A DNA stretch of 64,000 bases from CAYXZQ01 sp963717515 (GCA_963717515.1 OY970338.1:1774931-1838930), one strand, 5' to 3'; counted from the stretch's first letter, positions 41,613 to 51,209 are shown. Notes: generated from the sequence alone by a model not told the origin. Numbers and translations are program-made.

Positions 41613-42439
41613 ACATGAGTCAAAATATTAGAAATATCAATACTGAAAAATTAAAAGAGGAATATGATAAGTTTAAAAGTTCAGAAGATTATGATAAAAG
41701 AAAAAATCAATTGAAATTTCGAAATATTGCTAATTTAATTTTAAAAGAAGTATTGAAAAAAAGAAGTATTACAAATAATCATCTAACTGCTTTAATTCAA
41801 ATGTTCGGTTATAACTGTAAACAGGAGAATTTTGAAAAATATTTAAAAATTTTAAAATTGTCAAACGAGAGTCGCATTTTAAAATTATATAATAAAACGA
41901 ATGAACAAGGATTTACAGGAAGAGGTAAGGCTATCATTGAAAAAGCCAATACAGAACAATTAAAAAACATAAGAATTTTTTTATTAACAATTGAAAAAAC
42001 AAATTCTGTAAAAAAAATTAAAGATGCAATAGAAAAATATCAAAAATTTAAGATTCCTGAAGTTAAAGAAGGTATATATTCACCTTGGTTATATTATCTT
42101 AAACCAACAATATGTCCATTAGTCGCAGCTCATGTTAGAAATGAATTTTTACCAAAGATTGGATTGAAAAAAAGTGATTACAGCTCTGCTATTGATGTAT
42201 TTCAAAGTTTAAATGAAATTATTGGAGAAAAAGACTTGGGTTATATTGATGCATTTTTGTGGGAAAAAAACAGAAGAGTAAAAATTTATGAGAATTCGGA
42301 AAAAATCTCCAATCAAACAAATAATATATCTATTGATAAAAACAAATTAAATATAATATTATATGGTCCACCTGGAACTGGTAAAACCTTTACAACTAAA
42401 AGAATGGCTATTGATATTTTGGGTGTTAATAATGAGTAA
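41609..42439 (+). CDS. McrB-like reader module 1 ending at the Walker A motif
   Basis: Protein of 276 residues. It has a helical N-terminal region, then SPWLYYLKPTICPLVAAHVR, a motif seen ahead of the AAA+ domain in McrB relatives, and finally IILYGPPGTGKTFTTKRMAI. The protein stops nine residues after this P-loop helix (DILGVNNE), before Walker B. It is AT-rich. It begins inside the CARF gene (ATGA) and its end overlaps the next gene by eight bases. The rest of the AAA+ domain is found only in the gene at 43129. Confidence 0.8.
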   Translation: MNMSQNIRNINTEKLKEEYDKFKSSEDYDKRKNQLKFRNIANLILKEVLKKRSITNNHLTALIQMFGYNCKQENFEKYLKILKLSNESRILKLYNKTNEQGFTGRGKAIIEKANTEQLKNIRIFLLTIEKTNSVKKIKDAIEKYQKFKIPEVKEGIYSPWLYYLKPTICPLVAAHVRNEFLPKIGLKKSDYSSAIDVFQSLNEIIGEKDLGYIDAFLWEKNRRVKIYENSEKISNQTNNISIDKNKLNIILYGPPGTGKTFTTKRMAIDILGVNNE

Positions 42440-43127
42440 TGTTTATATTGTATCTACGTCTCCGTTTCCTTTAAAAGAAAGGAAAAAAGAAACATTAGAG
42501 AAATATCAAGAGTATATAACAAAAACAGGATATCTTGCTTTGGGCTGGGCAAATGATCTTGGAGATTTCAGAGAAATTTCTGATGGTGAGTTAAAAAATA
42601 ATAATTTAAGCGGTCGAGTTGTAAAAGATATTCGAAGATTTTCGGATATGAAAAAAGGAGCATTAATTATTGCTCCCTTTAGTACCAATTATCCTTTAAA
42701 GTTTGTTGGAAAAGCCGTTGTGGGAATTTTAGAAGAACCTTATAATGGACCAAAAAATGAGAATTTCAATGAATTTGGATTAAGACAACTCGTTAGAGTA
42801 AAGTGGATACAAGAAGGCCAAAAATTATTTGATTTCTCAAATGATAATAATCTTACAAATTGTCTTTCCTTTAAACTTAGAGATTTTTGGTTTCCAGGTA
42901 AATATAAAGATACTGACTCTAGAAAAGCTTCATCAAGATTTAAAATGGAAGATGAACTTAAAAGAATTATTAGTAAACATTTGAAAATTAAAGAATCCAC
43001 ATATGTTGTTAAAGAAAAAATAATGTCAAAAAATATTTTACTTTATGGTCCACCAGGAACTGGAAAGACATTCAATACGAAAAGATTAGCAGTTGAAATT
43101 ATATCTGATGCTAATAAATTAACTTAA
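42432..43127 (+). CDS. McrB-like reader module 2 ending at the Walker A motif
   Basis: Protein of 231 residues. A PUA/EVE-like domain (ETLEKYQEYITKTGYLALGW, KGALIIAPFSTNYPLKFVGK) of the kind that reads modified bases is followed by a linker and ILLYGPPGTGKTFNTKRLAV, ending EIISDANKLT. Again the chain stops just after the P-loop helix. The DNA GCTAATAAA (43110-43118) at its end recurs in frame at 43780-43788 where the AAA+ core begins. Confidence 0.75.
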   Translation: MSNVYIVSTSPFPLKERKKETLEKYQEYITKTGYLALGWANDLGDFREISDGELKNNNLSGRVVKDIRRFSDMKKGALIIAPFSTNYPLKFVGKAVVGILEEPYNGPKNENFNEFGLRQLVRVKWIQEGQKLFDFSNDNNLTNCLSFKLRDFWFPGKYKDTDSRKASSRFKMEDELKRIISKHLKIKESTYVVKEKIMSKNILLYGPPGTGKTFNTKRLAVEIISDANKLT

Positions 43128-43788
43128 AATGACTATACCAAAAAACATATCAAGGGATGATATTATCAAAGCAATTGAACAAATTGAGAAAAATGGGTTA
43201 AAAGATAAATTAATTAAATCCAAAAAATTTTTTATTATATTCAATGGAAAAACCTATCCTCCAAAAGAAGTGATTAGATTAGCTAATCAACATGCAGGAA
43301 ATAAGTCTAGAGATGTCGAAAATTTTTCAGGAGGTAATGAGAGTAATAATTTCTTAGAAAAAAGAGGTTTTCAAATAATAAAGAAAGTGGATGATATTCA
43401 ACCTCAATATCATATCTGGGATCATGGAAAAGATAAATGGGAAGCTGATAGTATTGATAATTATTTATATGATAAAAAAAGAATTAGTTATGTAAAAAAG
43501 GGAGATTATGTTATACTGAGTCATACAAAAAAACAAACAGGTGATGAACGAGAATTTTTTGCTTATGGAACTGTTTTAAAATTAATGGAGATTCCAAGTG
43601 ATGATGATATTAAAATTCAAGTAAAACTTAGTTCAAAAATGATTAAACCACCAATTAAACTATCTGAATTACCTAATAAATTGAAAAAAAATTATAATCA
43701 ATACGGCATGGTAAAAATTGATGAAGATGATTATAACATGATTTTAAATTCAAGAAAATTATATGGGGGTATCTTAATGGCTAATAAA
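43110..43788 (+). repeat. 9-bp direct repeats flanking McrB reader module 3
   Basis: GCTAATAAA at 43110-43118 and 43780-43788 lies in the reading frame of the respective genes. Joining them would delete 670 bases and fuse SDANK to TLSQEEIDKEF, restoring Walker A plus Walker B in one frame. A relative GTTAATAAT (42425-42433) lies at the same position in module 1. Confidence 0.6.
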
Positions 43789-44775
43789 ACACTTTCACAA
43801 GAAGAAATTGATAAAGAATTCAAGAAATATCTAAAAAATAGACAAATAGAATTTATAACCTTTCATCCATCGTATAGTTATGAAGAATTTGTAGAAGGCA
43901 TAACCTATGATACAAATGATAAATCTAATAAAAAAATTATTATTAGACAAGGATTATTTAAGCAAATTTGTTATAGGGCTCTCAAGCAGGCACTTAAATT
44001 AAATAATTTACGATCACAATTTGTTGAACAATCACCTATAAGTGAATGGCAACAAGCATATAATGTATATAAAAATTGGTCAATGAACAAAACAGAAAAA
44101 GATATAGATGGATTTTGGGAAAGAGCAAATAAGGAAAAATTTATTATCATTATTGATGAAATAAATAGAGGGGATGTTGCAAAAATATTTGGGGAATTAA
44201 TTACTTTAATTGAAGAAGATAAAAGATTAGGGTGTAATAATGAATTGATATCAAGACTTCCTATATCAAATGACGAATTTTGTGTACCTTATAATGTTAA
44301 TATAATTGGTACCATGAATACTGCAGATAGAAGTCTTGTCCAAGTAGATGTTGCATTAAGAAGAAGATTTTCGTTCATTCCCAAATGGCCCATTCTTTCT
44401 AAGGAAGATTGGACTTCTGAGACTGATAATAAATTAAAGGAACTCACAGAAGATCCGAAACTTATAGGGTGGAGAAATTGGTTAATAGAATTAAATGGCA
44501 GAATTACCTCTGATCCCCATCTGGGTCCTGATAAAATGATAGGTCATTCTTATCTATTTAAATTGAAGGATAAATATAATCTTGAAAGTAAACCTTGGCT
44601 AAAAGAATGTATTTTACCATTGATATATGAATATGCAAATGGAACTAAGGATATTTATTTAAATATTCTTAACATTAGTGAGGAAAATATTACTAAAGAT
44701 AAATGGTTTGATTTTGATAATATTATAATTAATTTACTTACAAATGGAAAGAACTCGTCAAATGAAGACAATTAA
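43129..44775 (+). CDS. mcrB: McrB-like reader module 3 fused to an AAA+ core lacking Walker A
   Basis: Protein of 548 residues. Residues 1-90 hold a small domain with FNGKTYPPKEVIRLANQHAG; about 95-205 an EVE-like domain (GDYVILSHTKKQ, EFFAYGTVLKL). At about 213 the P-loop is missing: KLYGG-ILMANKTLSQEE leads straight into FITFHPSYSYEEFVEG, Walker B FIIIIDEINRGDVAKIFGEL, and the McrB signature TMNTADRS with VDVALRRRFSF. This is the GTP-hydrolysing core of McrB-type restriction. Without a P-loop it should not bind nucleotide alone. It overlaps the mcrC gene. Confidence 0.85.
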   Translation: MTIPKNISRDDIIKAIEQIEKNGLKDKLIKSKKFFIIFNGKTYPPKEVIRLANQHAGNKSRDVENFSGGNESNNFLEKRGFQIIKKVDDIQPQYHIWDHGKDKWEADSIDNYLYDKKRISYVKKGDYVILSHTKKQTGDEREFFAYGTVLKLMEIPSDDDIKIQVKLSSKMIKPPIKLSELPNKLKKNYNQYGMVKIDEDDYNMILNSRKLYGGILMANKTLSQEEIDKEFKKYLKNRQIEFITFHPSYSYEEFVEGITYDTNDKSNKKIIIRQGLFKQICYRALKQALKLNNLRSQFVEQSPISEWQQAYNVYKNWSMNKTEKDIDGFWERANKEKFIIIIDEINRGDVAKIFGELITLIEEDKRLGCNNELISRLPISNDEFCVPYNVNIIGTMNTADRSLVQVDVALRRRFSFIPKWPILSKEDWTSETDNKLKELTEDPKLIGWRNWLIELNGRITSDPHLGPDKMIGHSYLFKLKDKYNLESKPWLKECILPLIYEYANGTKDIYLNILNISEENITKDKWFDFDNIIINLLTNGKNSSNEDN

Positions 44776-45988
44776 ACTTTATCCCACAAAGTTTAGTCGT
44801 ATGCTTAATATTGATAATATTTCAAATAAACCTTGTTTAAAATATCCATATAATACCCAATGTGTTGGAATAATAAATATTACAGAAATTGATGATGATA
44901 TAGTATTTTCTGATAGAAAATTATTCCCTAAGAATCGAAAAAATCAGGTGTTATTTAAGTTAATAGAATGTATAATTAATGATCATAATGAAAGAAATAT
45001 TCTGGAAAATAATTTTATTATTGATCCTACCAACACAATTAAATTAAAAGATTCTGAATTTACTATATTAGTTCCAGAATTATTTTTAATTGAGCTTAAA
45101 AAAATTATGGATCATGGTTTAAAAAGAGCATATGAATTGAAGGAAGATAATTTGGAATACATGAGAGGTAAGCTCCAAATAAAACAACAAATATCAAATG
45201 AGATTCATTATAGACCAAAAATTGCATGTCAATATTGGGATTTAACAACAAATATTTTTATAAATCAAGTAATACTACAAGCATCTAACATCATTTCAAA
45301 AGATCCAAAGATTTCTTTAAATATTCGATCAAGAATTACTGCATATATAAATCAAATTCGTCAGGAATTTGTTGAAGAAAGAGAAATTTTTGAATATGAA
45401 TTTCTAAAACCCAGATTTATACCAAAAAGGTATGAATCAGCTTTCGTTTTAGCTAAGGCAATAATTTGTAATAAATATCATGGAATTGATAAAGCAGAAT
45501 TAGATAGTCCTTCATTCTTAATTAATGCTGCTAATGTTTGGGAGGCTTTCTTAAGATCATGCATTAGAGAGGCATTTACAGATTGGGATCCAAGAAAATT
45601 TACTGAAGAGCATTATTGTCTATATAAAGAAGATAGAGCGATAAATATTACTCCAGATATTATATGTTCAAAAGAAAATAAATTTCGAATAATGGATGTA
45701 AAATATAAAGCGCCAGATAAAGTACCTGCAACAGACTTATACCAGATGTGTGCATATATATCACATTTCAAGTACTTTGATTTGAGGCATAAATCATTTT
45801 TACTATATTTAAATAATAAGGATACTAATGTGAATACAGAAAAATATGAATTCAAACCAGAAAAAGACAAATATCCAATATATATTATATATTTAGATTT
45901 TAATGAAGTTGAACCTGTAAAAGATAGTAAAGAATTTAAATTACTATTCTCAGAATATTTGAAAAAAAAAATTAATGAATGTAATTAA
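44744..45988 (+). CDS. mcrC: McrC-type restriction endonuclease subunit
   Basis: PD-(D/E)xK nuclease subunit of the McrBC complex, 414 residues. The catalytic segment is ITPDIICSKENKFRIMDVKY with the Asp and DxK residues, and the upstream YMRGKLQIKQQI matches the McrC family. It is recruited by the McrB motor to cut modified DNA. The start overlaps the McrB core gene; ATG 44762 is an alternative. AT-rich like the rest of the locus. Confidence 0.85.
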   Translation: MERTRQMKTIKLYPTKFSRMLNIDNISNKPCLKYPYNTQCVGIINITEIDDDIVFSDRKLFPKNRKNQVLFKLIECIINDHNERNILENNFIIDPTNTIKLKDSEFTILVPELFLIELKKIMDHGLKRAYELKEDNLEYMRGKLQIKQQISNEIHYRPKIACQYWDLTTNIFINQVILQASNIISKDPKISLNIRSRITAYINQIRQEFVEEREIFEYEFLKPRFIPKRYESAFVLAKAIICNKYHGIDKAELDSPSFLINAANVWEAFLRSCIREAFTDWDPRKFTEEHYCLYKEDRAINITPDIICSKENKFRIMDVKYKAPDKVPATDLYQMCAYISHFKYFDLRHKSFLLYLNNKDTNVNTEKYEFKPEKDKYPIYIIYLDFNEVEPVKDSKEFKLLFSEYLKKKINECN

Positions 45989-45989
45989 A

Positions 45990-46211
45990 ATGCCACTCCT
46001 CACAAAATCCAAATACATGTCCAGCCTGAAATGCCAGAAATTACTTTGGGTTATCTTCAATGTCCCTTCTCGAATCCCTCCTGAAGATGAATCGACACAT
46101 TTTACCTTTGACCATGGGCTTGTTGAGGGATGTTATATAAGCAAGAATTATCCATATGTTGGTTTTAAAAATGTCAATCAACCCAGAAAAGCAATCCATA
46201 ATCAACCATGA
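45990..46211 (+). pseudogene. Truncated N-terminus of a DUF2779-type nuclease
   Basis: ATG 45990 encodes LTKSKYMSSLKCQKLLWVIF then IPPEDESTHFTFDHGLVEG and SKNYPYVG, matching the start of DUF2779/Cas4-like PD-(D/E)xK proteins (LTKSxYxxxxxCPKxLWL...FxxGxxVExxA). It breaks off and runs into the helicase gene, ending at 46211 in an unrelated tail. Base composition is like the core genome rather than the AT-rich McrBC genes. It is probably a remnant left by a deletion or insertion at the island border. Confidence 0.55.
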
Positions 46212-48813
46212 AGGAAATATCCTGGTGACAGCCAATCCAGGCACAGGTAAGACTCTTCTATTGGCTCACAAGTACGTCGACCTGTTGAAGAATGATGTCC
46301 CTGCCGAGCAGATCCTCTGCCTGACTTTCACAGAAAAGGCCAAACGGGAGATGGAGAACAGGATAATAAAAGTCCTCAAGGAGGAGAAACAGAAAATAGA
46401 CCTATCAAAGCTTAATGTTTACACATTCCACTCATATGCCCTGGAGAACATCGAGGAAAAAGAGGTCCTGAGCCCGAACCTGCTGAGGTATTCGATTTTC
46501 GAATACCTCAAATCCCACGAGGTCCTAAACTATGGCGATGAATATCTCATCGAGACAATAGTGCCGAAGATCGAGAGTCTGATAAGGTATCTGAAAAGCT
46601 TCGGTGTCATGCCGGATGATATCAACCTGGGCGAGGTCAGGCAGCATCTTGAGGAAGGCAAGAGCTATTCAAAGGAGGAGATAGACAAGTTCGCCGGAGA
46701 CTTCCTTGCGATATACAAGCATTATGAGGAGCTGAAGAACAAAAGGGGGCTTGACTACAATGACATGCTGATTAGGTTCCACAGCCTCAAAAACCCCCCC
46801 AGATTCGATTATGTTCTTGTGGATGAGCTCCAGGATGTAAATGTGCTTGAGGCTGACATAGCCCTCAAATCAGCCAAAAGCTTCTTCTGCGTAGGTGACA
46901 AGAAGCAGGCCATATTCGGGTTCCAGGGCGGCTCTATACTGAATTTCTCCAAATTCGCTGATTCCAAGGCCTTTGTACTGTCTGAGAATTTCAGGAGCAC
47001 TGACCAGGTCCTGGATTATGCAAGGAGCTATTTCACGTCCCATACCAATGATGAGGGCCATGCAAAAAATGTCAAGGACCTTCACAGCGCAAAAAACAAG
47101 TCAGGGCCTAAGCCAGTCATCTATGATGTCAAGAAGGACAATATGCATGCCCTGGCCTGCGACATTGCAAATGAGCTTGAGGGAAAGACAGCGATAATCA
47201 CAAGGACAAACAGCCAGATAGCATCTGTCTGCGCTGAATTAAAAGCCAGGGGGATGGACCATGCAACGACCTTCTTCTCTGCATCTGATGAGGCCAGGAT
47301 GCATATTATCGACTTTCTTCGGGGGATATTCAGCCCTGATGTGCAGGATGTCAAGAACTCGATGTTCACTCCCTTTTTCCCGTGCTCTTTGCAGGAGGCT
47401 TTCCAGGTTTCCCAGGAAGACCTGGGTCTGGATGGATTGCTAAACAGGCTTCCTGCTTTTAAGAAGCTAAGGGAGTCTGTGTCCAATATCGAGGATGTGA
47501 ACAAGGTGTTTTTGGAAAAGATCATCCCTGTGTCCATCACATACGGCAAGGAATATCTCATCTCAGCCATGGGCATGCAGGAAGCCTTTATCGAGTCCTT
47601 GTCTGTGCTTGATGCCAGGAATCTTGAGAATTTTACGAATTTTCTGAAGATATCAGACCTTCTTGCCCAGGATACTGAGTCAGAGAAGAGACTGGTCGTC
47701 TCAACTGTGCACAAGGCAAAAGGCAGGGAATTTGAGAATGTCATCTATATCCCTTCAAGGACAAACAAGAGGAGCAATTATGCAGACAAGGTTGTCGAGG
47801 CCGTCTTATTGACCAAGGGCATATCAGCTGAGGAAGAGCTTGAGGAAGAGACATTGAGGGTGAATTTTGTGGCATTCACAAGGGCTGAGAAGAATCTGTT
47901 TATTTTGACTGAGAAGATCCAGGATTATCTCAATGATGCTTCGTCTCTTGGCGAGAGACATGCTTCTGAAGAGGCTGAGGAGGTCTACCAGGAGTCCAGG
48001 AGAAGGGCGTATGATCTTTTCATCAATGGGCAGTATGATGAGGCAAAGTCACTTATTGAATCCAGAGAGAGCTGGATAAGGGATTTTGTCAAGAGCTATT
48101 TTGAGTCTCTTGACCATACATCGTTTTCAGCATTGCCTGAGTCTGCATTTGATTATTTCTGCAGCCAGATACTTTCCATTGGCTTTGTTTCCACTGCGAC
48201 AAGCATCGGCAGTGAAGTACATTCAAATGCCCAGAATCTCCTTGAAGGCAGGGAGTTTGTAATCCGTGATGAAGTCAGGCCTTTTATGGATAATGTGAAC
48301 ACTTTGGTTTCACAGATCAAAAAAGAGTATCCCGAGGTGTATCATGCTGAGAAGAGGATACATCTGCCATTGTCTGATCTTGGGTTTGAGAGCTCTCTGT
48401 CTTTTAAGGGGTTTATTGACGCTGTGTTTAGAAATGGCGATGAGTACTTGATAGTTGACTGGAAGACAGACAAGAATGAGAATTATAATTCAAAACACAG
48501 GCAGCAGCTTGAGGTCTATCGCAGGGCTTTTGCTGCCAGGTTTGGTGTCCCTTTGGAGAATGTGAAAGTCGCTATCGGGTATGTCGGTCTTCGGTCAGCC
48601 ATCAATACAGGTGAAGTTGGCTGTAATCTGGACATGCGCCAGCCGGCTAAATCAGCTTTTGAGACATTTTCCAAACGAGTTGAGAGATTACTTTCCTGGA
48701 TTGGGGATGTCGATAAGTTCTTCGAGGAATTTGCCTCTGAAGAGGTTGATGATCTTATTTGGAGGAGCGTTGTTGAGGAGTATAGTAAAAATGAAAAAAC
48801 TAAAATTACATGA
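46171..48813 (+). CDS. UvrD/RecB-like helicase-nuclease
   Basis: Superfamily 1A helicase of 880 residues fused to a RecB-type nuclease. Walker A is ANPGTGKTLLLAHKY, motif II is VLVDELQDVN, motif III GDKKQAIFGFQGG and motif V VSTVHKAKGREFENVIYIP. The C-terminus has FKGFIDAVFRNGDEYLIVDW then KTDKN and RQQLEVYRRA, the PD-(D/E)xK active site. It likely resects or degrades DNA ends in repair or defence. ATG 46171 (MSINPEKQS) is the natural start. Core-genome base composition. Confidence 0.85.
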   Translation: MSINPEKQSIINHEGNILVTANPGTGKTLLLAHKYVDLLKNDVPAEQILCLTFTEKAKREMENRIIKVLKEEKQKIDLSKLNVYTFHSYALENIEEKEVLSPNLLRYSIFEYLKSHEVLNYGDEYLIETIVPKIESLIRYLKSFGVMPDDINLGEVRQHLEEGKSYSKEEIDKFAGDFLAIYKHYEELKNKRGLDYNDMLIRFHSLKNPPRFDYVLVDELQDVNVLEADIALKSAKSFFCVGDKKQAIFGFQGGSILNFSKFADSKAFVLSENFRSTDQVLDYARSYFTSHTNDEGHAKNVKDLHSAKNKSGPKPVIYDVKKDNMHALACDIANELEGKTAIITRTNSQIASVCAELKARGMDHATTFFSASDEARMHIIDFLRGIFSPDVQDVKNSMFTPFFPCSLQEAFQVSQEDLGLDGLLNRLPAFKKLRESVSNIEDVNKVFLEKIIPVSITYGKEYLISAMGMQEAFIESLSVLDARNLENFTNFLKISDLLAQDTESEKRLVVSTVHKAKGREFENVIYIPSRTNKRSNYADKVVEAVLLTKGISAEEELEEETLRVNFVAFTRAEKNLFILTEKIQDYLNDASSLGERHASEEAEEVYQESRRRAYDLFINGQYDEAKSLIESRESWIRDFVKSYFESLDHTSFSALPESAFDYFCSQILSIGFVSTATSIGSEVHSNAQNLLEGREFVIRDEVRPFMDNVNTLVSQIKKEYPEVYHAEKRIHLPLSDLGFESSLSFKGFIDAVFRNGDEYLIVDWKTDKNENYNSKHRQQLEVYRRAFAARFGVPLENVKVAIGYVGLRSAINTGEVGCNLDMRQPAKSAFETFSKRVERLLSWIGDVDKFFEEFASEEVDDLIWRSVVEEYSKNEKTKIT

Positions 48814-48834
48814 AGCAATAATTCAGGTATTAAA

Positions 48835-50055
48835 ATGGGAATAAATATTCATATTTATAACAATGTGGCATTAAATTTTTTTAGGAAATTGAATATTGAT
48901 GTTAATAATAGTTATCTAATGGATGTAAAAAAGGCAATATTCAAATTTTATAATTTACCTGAGCCAGTTATTATTATCAAAAAATCTAGAAAAACTATAA
49001 GTCAACAAAAACCAAATCAATCTTATGGAATACCATACACAATAGAAGAAAGAGAATTATTTATTAGGAAATTTGGTTTTGATAAATCTGATCCCAATGT
49101 TGCTGAAAAAATAAATAAAAAAATAATCTCTGATATTATATCAAGTGAAGATCAACAAAAAATTGAATTAAATATTCCTGATGAATTAATAAATAAAGAT
49201 ATTAAAATTGAGCATGAAAAAATAAAACTGACCCAAGGAAACCTAAATTTTTCACCTCATATATATGTTACAAAAATTCGAAATTCAAACCCCTCATTTT
49301 TCCCATCTGATTCTTATGGTGGTGAAAATAAATCTTTAAAAGGGAAAGAATTTACTATAATAACTGATTTGGCTGACATTTTTAATACAGATATTGATAC
49401 TAAGCCAATTTTAAGAAATCGGTCTGGAACCAGAAAATTTCTTGAAAATAGGTTTAAAGCTGGAGACACATTAAATATTTATCGGGTCAGAAAAGAATTA
49501 TATTACTTTTCAAAATACGAAACTTCAGAAGATAAAATATTGAGTAATTGTAGAAAGGTTTTGGACATTCAGGGTATAGAATTTCCTGATTTGAAATTAA
49601 AAAATGATATAGATGTCAAAGAAGACTATTCTCTATCAGCAGTTGATTTAGAAGAACCTCCAAATAAATATAAAACTGTTGTCGACCGTATAATAAGAGA
49701 TACTTCTTTAATTCGAGAACTAAAGGTGATTTATCAAGATAAATGTCAAATATGTGAGAAGAAAATCAAACTCAAAGACAAGAATTATTCTGAGGGTCAT
49801 CACCTACAACCACTTGGTGGAATACATGATGGACTTGATATTAAAGAAAATATAATTATTCTATGTCCTAATCATCATGCTGAATTTGATTATGGGGCTA
49901 TAGCAATTAATCCATATTCTTCTCAAATTGAACATGTTAATGTTAATAATGGTTTTATTGGAAAGAAACCTATATTAAAACACAATATTGATTTTAAATA
50001 TTTTCAATATCATTTTGAGAAAATATTCAAAGATGGATACTCCATTATTTTTTAA
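48835..50055 (+). CDS. HNH endonuclease of restriction type
   Basis: Protein of 406 residues, AT-rich. The C-terminal HNH domain shows CQICEKKI, EGHHLQPLGGIHDGLDIKEN and LCPNHHAEFDYGA, with the catalytic HH and Cys/His zinc site. The N-terminal 280 residues, with FKAGDTLNIYRVRKELYYFS, are probably the DNA-reading part. Such proteins usually act as modification-dependent or stand-alone restriction enzymes. Two bases separate it from the PIN gene. Confidence 0.8.
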   Translation: MGINIHIYNNVALNFFRKLNIDVNNSYLMDVKKAIFKFYNLPEPVIIIKKSRKTISQQKPNQSYGIPYTIEERELFIRKFGFDKSDPNVAEKINKKIISDIISSEDQQKIELNIPDELINKDIKIEHEKIKLTQGNLNFSPHIYVTKIRNSNPSFFPSDSYGGENKSLKGKEFTIITDLADIFNTDIDTKPILRNRSGTRKFLENRFKAGDTLNIYRVRKELYYFSKYETSEDKILSNCRKVLDIQGIEFPDLKLKNDIDVKEDYSLSAVDLEEPPNKYKTVVDRIIRDTSLIRELKVIYQDKCQICEKKIKLKDKNYSEGHHLQPLGGIHDGLDIKENIIILCPNHHAEFDYGAIAINPYSSQIEHVNVNNGFIGKKPILKHNIDFKYFQYHFEKIFKDGYSIIF

Positions 50056-50057
50056 AA

Positions 50058-51209
50058 ATGGATGAAAATACAAAAGAATCAAAATATCTAGAAAAAATAG
50101 ATAACGACATCCAGGAAAAGCTCTGGGACCTTTTAGTAATCCATCTTATGGATGTAAATAAGAAAATCAAGAAAGGGGGTGATAATCAGGAGAAATTGAT
50201 CAAATTGCTTGATGGGGCAATAAATGAGTTGAAATCATTTATTAAAGACACCAACAAGAGATTCATTTACAGATATATTATCATCCTGATTAATAAAATT
50301 CTAAAATATGACACTAAAAGAAAGGATCTGAAGGATTATAAAAAAGAACTTATTGAGGATTTTACTAAGTCTGAAGAAGATATGAGTGATAAGATACCTT
50401 TGAATTACCAGATAAATGAGATAAGGATAACATATGATATTGATTATCTGAATTATCTCACAAAAAGGTTTATTGAGCAAAAATTGTGGGTTAAGGCTTT
50501 GTATTGCCTTATTGCTGTAAGATTATTAGAGCCTGATAATGAGAATATTGATGATTATTATAAGAAAATAAAGGAAAATATGGGTTCTAAAGCCATAGAA
50601 GAGAAAAGATTTGAAAATCCTAAAGACATGGTCTTAGCCCTGGATTCAAATGTTGTTATTTCTAGGATATTTTATAATGTCGGAGATTTTATAATCCATC
50701 AAGAAGGTGGATTTGATCTGGAAAAACTTGGAAATAACAACAAGTTCATAATTACTAAATCAGTGGCTGATGAAGTCAAGAAGCATATGGATTTTAGGTT
50801 AGATATTATTAAACAGACCTGTAAAAACTACCCGAAATTCAATTATCAAGAGATTACAACTTCATTGAAAAAAAGATATGAAAAAATCATTGGAAAATAC
50901 TGCTGTGAGCCGGTTGAGGTCAGCGAAGAATTGATTGATGAGATTAATAAATTTTATCTGCAATATCTGGATAAGTTGGAAGAGATATTACTTCAGAAGA
51001 TTCAAGGCAAATATGTTTCACAGAAACTCAGAAAATTAGCACAGAGAAAAAGCATGCTCCCAGAGGATGGAGATATCAGGCTGCTAGCTGAAGTCATTAC
51101 TTTGAACAAGAAAATGGATCAGGAAGTGGGAATATTGACCAGTGATAAGGACTTTACTGAGTTTGTGGGGGGGATATGGAAGGAGTTTGGGGTGAAGGTG
51201 TATTGTTAG
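50058..51209 (+). CDS. Large PIN-domain protein
   Basis: Protein of 383 residues. The N-terminal 180 residues are helical and TPR-like (YLNYLTKRFIEQKLWVKALY). The C-terminal PIN ribonuclease domain has ALDSNVVISRIF, ITKSVADEVKKH, EDGDIRLLAEVI and LTSDKDFTEF, giving the conserved acidic set. It probably cleaves RNA. Adjacent to the HNH gene and just before the type I restriction genes, so a defence role is likely (inference). Confidence 0.75.
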   Translation: MDENTKESKYLEKIDNDIQEKLWDLLVIHLMDVNKKIKKGGDNQEKLIKLLDGAINELKSFIKDTNKRFIYRYIIILINKILKYDTKRKDLKDYKKELIEDFTKSEEDMSDKIPLNYQINEIRITYDIDYLNYLTKRFIEQKLWVKALYCLIAVRLLEPDNENIDDYYKKIKENMGSKAIEEKRFENPKDMVLALDSNVVISRIFYNVGDFIIHQEGGFDLEKLGNNNKFIITKSVADEVKKHMDFRLDIIKQTCKNYPKFNYQEITTSLKKRYEKIIGKYCCEPVEVSEELIDEINKFYLQYLDKLEEILLQKIQGKYVSQKLRKLAQRKSMLPEDGDIRLLAEVITLNKKMDQEVGILTSDKDFTEFVGGIWKEFGVKVYC

